NCBI GenBank assembly: GCA_017853815.1
Contig: JAFMIT010000079.1
Span: 1 to 7,766, forward strand
DNA from: Actinomycetota bacterium
GTDB taxonomy: Bacteria > Actinomycetota > Actinomycetes > S36-B12 > UBA5976
Direction of reading: 5' to 3'
Length of the DNA stretch: 7,766 nt
The position numbers were made by a program, and so were the translations under genes. Numbering within the stretch: the first letter of the stretch is position 1; each line of letters starts with the position of its first letter. Below are positions 7,127-7,766 of the stretch, piece after piece. The notes under the pieces were generated by a model. The model saw nothing but the letters and a program-made list of their open reading frames with translations, was not told the origin of the DNA and made no database searches.

Positions 7127-7132
7127 ACGCTA
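7127..7132 (-). promoter_or_regulatory. Putative -10 element of the small membrane protein gene (leaderless)
   Basis: Minus-strand TAGCGT lies exactly 6 bases before the ATG at 7120. An AAGGAA further upstream is about 15 bases away, too far to act as a ribosome site. This is consistent with a leaderless mRNA, and no -35 is clear. Confidence 0.35.
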
Positions 7133-7200
7133 ACTGCTTCCTTGGCTATTTCTCATGCAATCCTGACCATTTTCGGTTCGAGCCGTGTGGCCAATCGCCG

Positions 7201-7206
7201 TAAACT
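7201..7206 (+). promoter_or_regulatory. Putative -10 element of the collagen-like gene
   Basis: TAAACT is the same hexamer as the pcrA candidate and is followed by a similar context (TAAACTCCtgCCA here, TAAACTCCgaCCA at pcrA). A start near 7213 would leave a leader of about 18 bases that includes the ribosome site. A weak TTCGAG lies 18 bases upstream (7177-7182). Confidence 0.4.
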
Positions 7207-7220
7207 CCTGCCAACACCCG

Positions 7221-7225
7221 AGGAG
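7221..7225 (+). promoter_or_regulatory. Ribosome binding site of the collagen-like gene
   Basis: AGGAG sits 5 bases before the ATG at 7231. It marks that codon as the start, even though the gene runs off the window. Confidence 0.75.
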
Positions 7226-7230
7226 TGCCC

Positions 7231-7766
7231 ATGAGCCGGATCAAAGTCGCCGCAAGTTTCACCGCGTTGGCGGTGTTCATTGGCGTACTCACAGCCGGCA
7301 GTGCCGCGAGCCAAACGACAACCAAACTGTGCGTCAACAAGACCAAAGGCACGGTTCGCGTGATCACAGGTCTGGCCTGCCGATCGGGCGAGACTCTCGT
7401 CAAAGTCGTCGCTGGCACCATTGTCGGGCCTCAAGGTCCCAAGGGTGACCCAGGAACCAACGGTGCACCTGGTCTTCCTGGCAACGATGGCCCGCAAGGT
7501 CCACGTGGACTTCAGGGTGACCCAGGTCCTGAGGGTCCACCCGCCCTTGCAGACGTTCAGGTGATTCAAAAGAAGTCGATTGCGCCGAACATCACCACGC
7601 AGAACTTCGTGTTCCAGCTGGAGTTCCGCGATTCCACCAACACGATTATGAACGGCAACTGGGTTGGCGGTTTGCATATCAACGCTCGGTTCACCAACGC
7701 TGCTTCAGCAGTGATTTTCACGTGTTTCCAGACCGACACAACCACACCAGATCCAACGCCTACGAG
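7231..7766 (+). CDS. Secreted collagen-like protein, 3'-truncated by window edge
   Basis: An open frame from ATG 7231 runs past the window end, giving 178 complete codons. Residues 1-27 form a signal peptide: basic MSRIK, then a hydrophobic core FTALAVFIGVLTAG, then a likely cleavage after SAA or SAAS, so the protein is exported. Residues 33-60 form a small module with Cys34 and Cys50, KLCVNKTKGTVRVI...ACRSGETL. This resembles the 'CvNkktG.iRvv...CkkgE' unit that precedes collagen repeats in other actinobacterial proteins, and its two cysteines could form a disulfide. Residues 66-104 are 13 uninterrupted Gly-X-Y triplets rich in Pro (GPQ GPK GDP GTN GAP GLP GND and so on), which could form a triple helix. 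After 105 comes a non-repetitive domain of mixed beta character (FVFQLEFRDSTN, WVGGLHINARFTN) with Cys175 near the cut. Its role, perhaps at the surface or in adhesion, is inference. It has a good ribosome site. Confidence 0.85.
   Translation, partial: MSRIKVAASFTALAVFIGVLTAGSAASQTTTKLCVNKTKGTVRVITGLACRSGETLVKVVAGTIVGPQGPKGDPGTNGAPGLPGNDGPQGPRGLQGDPGPEGPPALADVQVIQKKSIAPNITTQNFVFQLEFRDSTNTIMNGNWVGGLHINARFTNAASAVIFTCFQTDTTTPDPTPT
7426..7542 (+). repeat. Collagen Gly-X-Y repeat tract (13 triplets)
   Basis: Thirteen consecutive in-frame Gly-X-Y codon triplets occur within the exported protein. At DNA level the 13-mer AGGGTGACCCAGG occurs twice (7442-7454 and 7514-7526), 72 bases or 8 triplets apart. 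GPQGP is also encoded twice, at residues 66-70 and 87-91. This suggests internal duplication of the tract. Confidence 0.85.

Noticed and set aside
7153..7677. A 174-codon open frame on the minus strand opposite the collagen-like gene
   Set aside because: The plus-strand frame has a ribosome site, signal peptide and perfect Gly-X-Y repeats. The antisense frame is a by-product of stop-poor Gly/Pro codons.

Overview
The window looks like ordinary chromosomal sequence from an actinobacterium (Actinomycetota). This rests on a DUF4245 gene beside xseAB and fumarase, a PcrA with an actinobacterial N-terminus (MNSLFGDD), a class I fumarase, and several genes that appear to be transcribed without a 5' leader. 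Base composition by eye is moderate GC rather than the very high GC of Streptomyces. A free-living, possibly aquatic lineage with a compact genome would fit, but the sequence does not settle this. There are no tRNA or rRNA genes, CRISPR arrays, insertion sequences or phage genes, and no gene-free stretch over 300 bases.

Layout, left to right. (1) 1-1295, plus strand: the 3' part of xseA and complete xseB, which overlap by 4 bases and encode the two subunits of exonuclease VII. (2) 1334-1903, minus: a single-pass membrane protein with a DUF4245 domain, convergent with xseB. (3) 1983-3635, plus: class I [4Fe-4S] fumarase, divergent from DUF4245 across 79 bases. (4) 3664-5958 (possibly to 5988), minus: PcrA/UvrD-type DNA helicase. 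(5) 6039-6749, plus: PIG-L/LmbE-family zinc deacetylase, divergent from pcrA. (6) 6770-7120, minus: a small membrane protein with four predicted helices, function unknown. (7) 7231-7766, plus: a secreted collagen-like protein cut off by the window end.

Apart from xseAB, every neighbouring pair of genes is on opposite strands, so each is probably its own transcription unit. Divergent pairs are separated by about 80-110 bases and convergent pairs by 20-38 bases. The content is mainly housekeeping: DNA repair (xseAB, pcrA) and the TCA cycle (fumarase). The two repair loci are not adjacent, and nothing shows that the genes form one pathway.

I found no convincing new multi-gene system. The most interesting items are the collagen-like exported protein with its two-cysteine N-terminal module, and a recurring promoter arrangement: a TANNNT hexamer 6-7 bases before an ATG that has no Shine-Dalgarno sequence.
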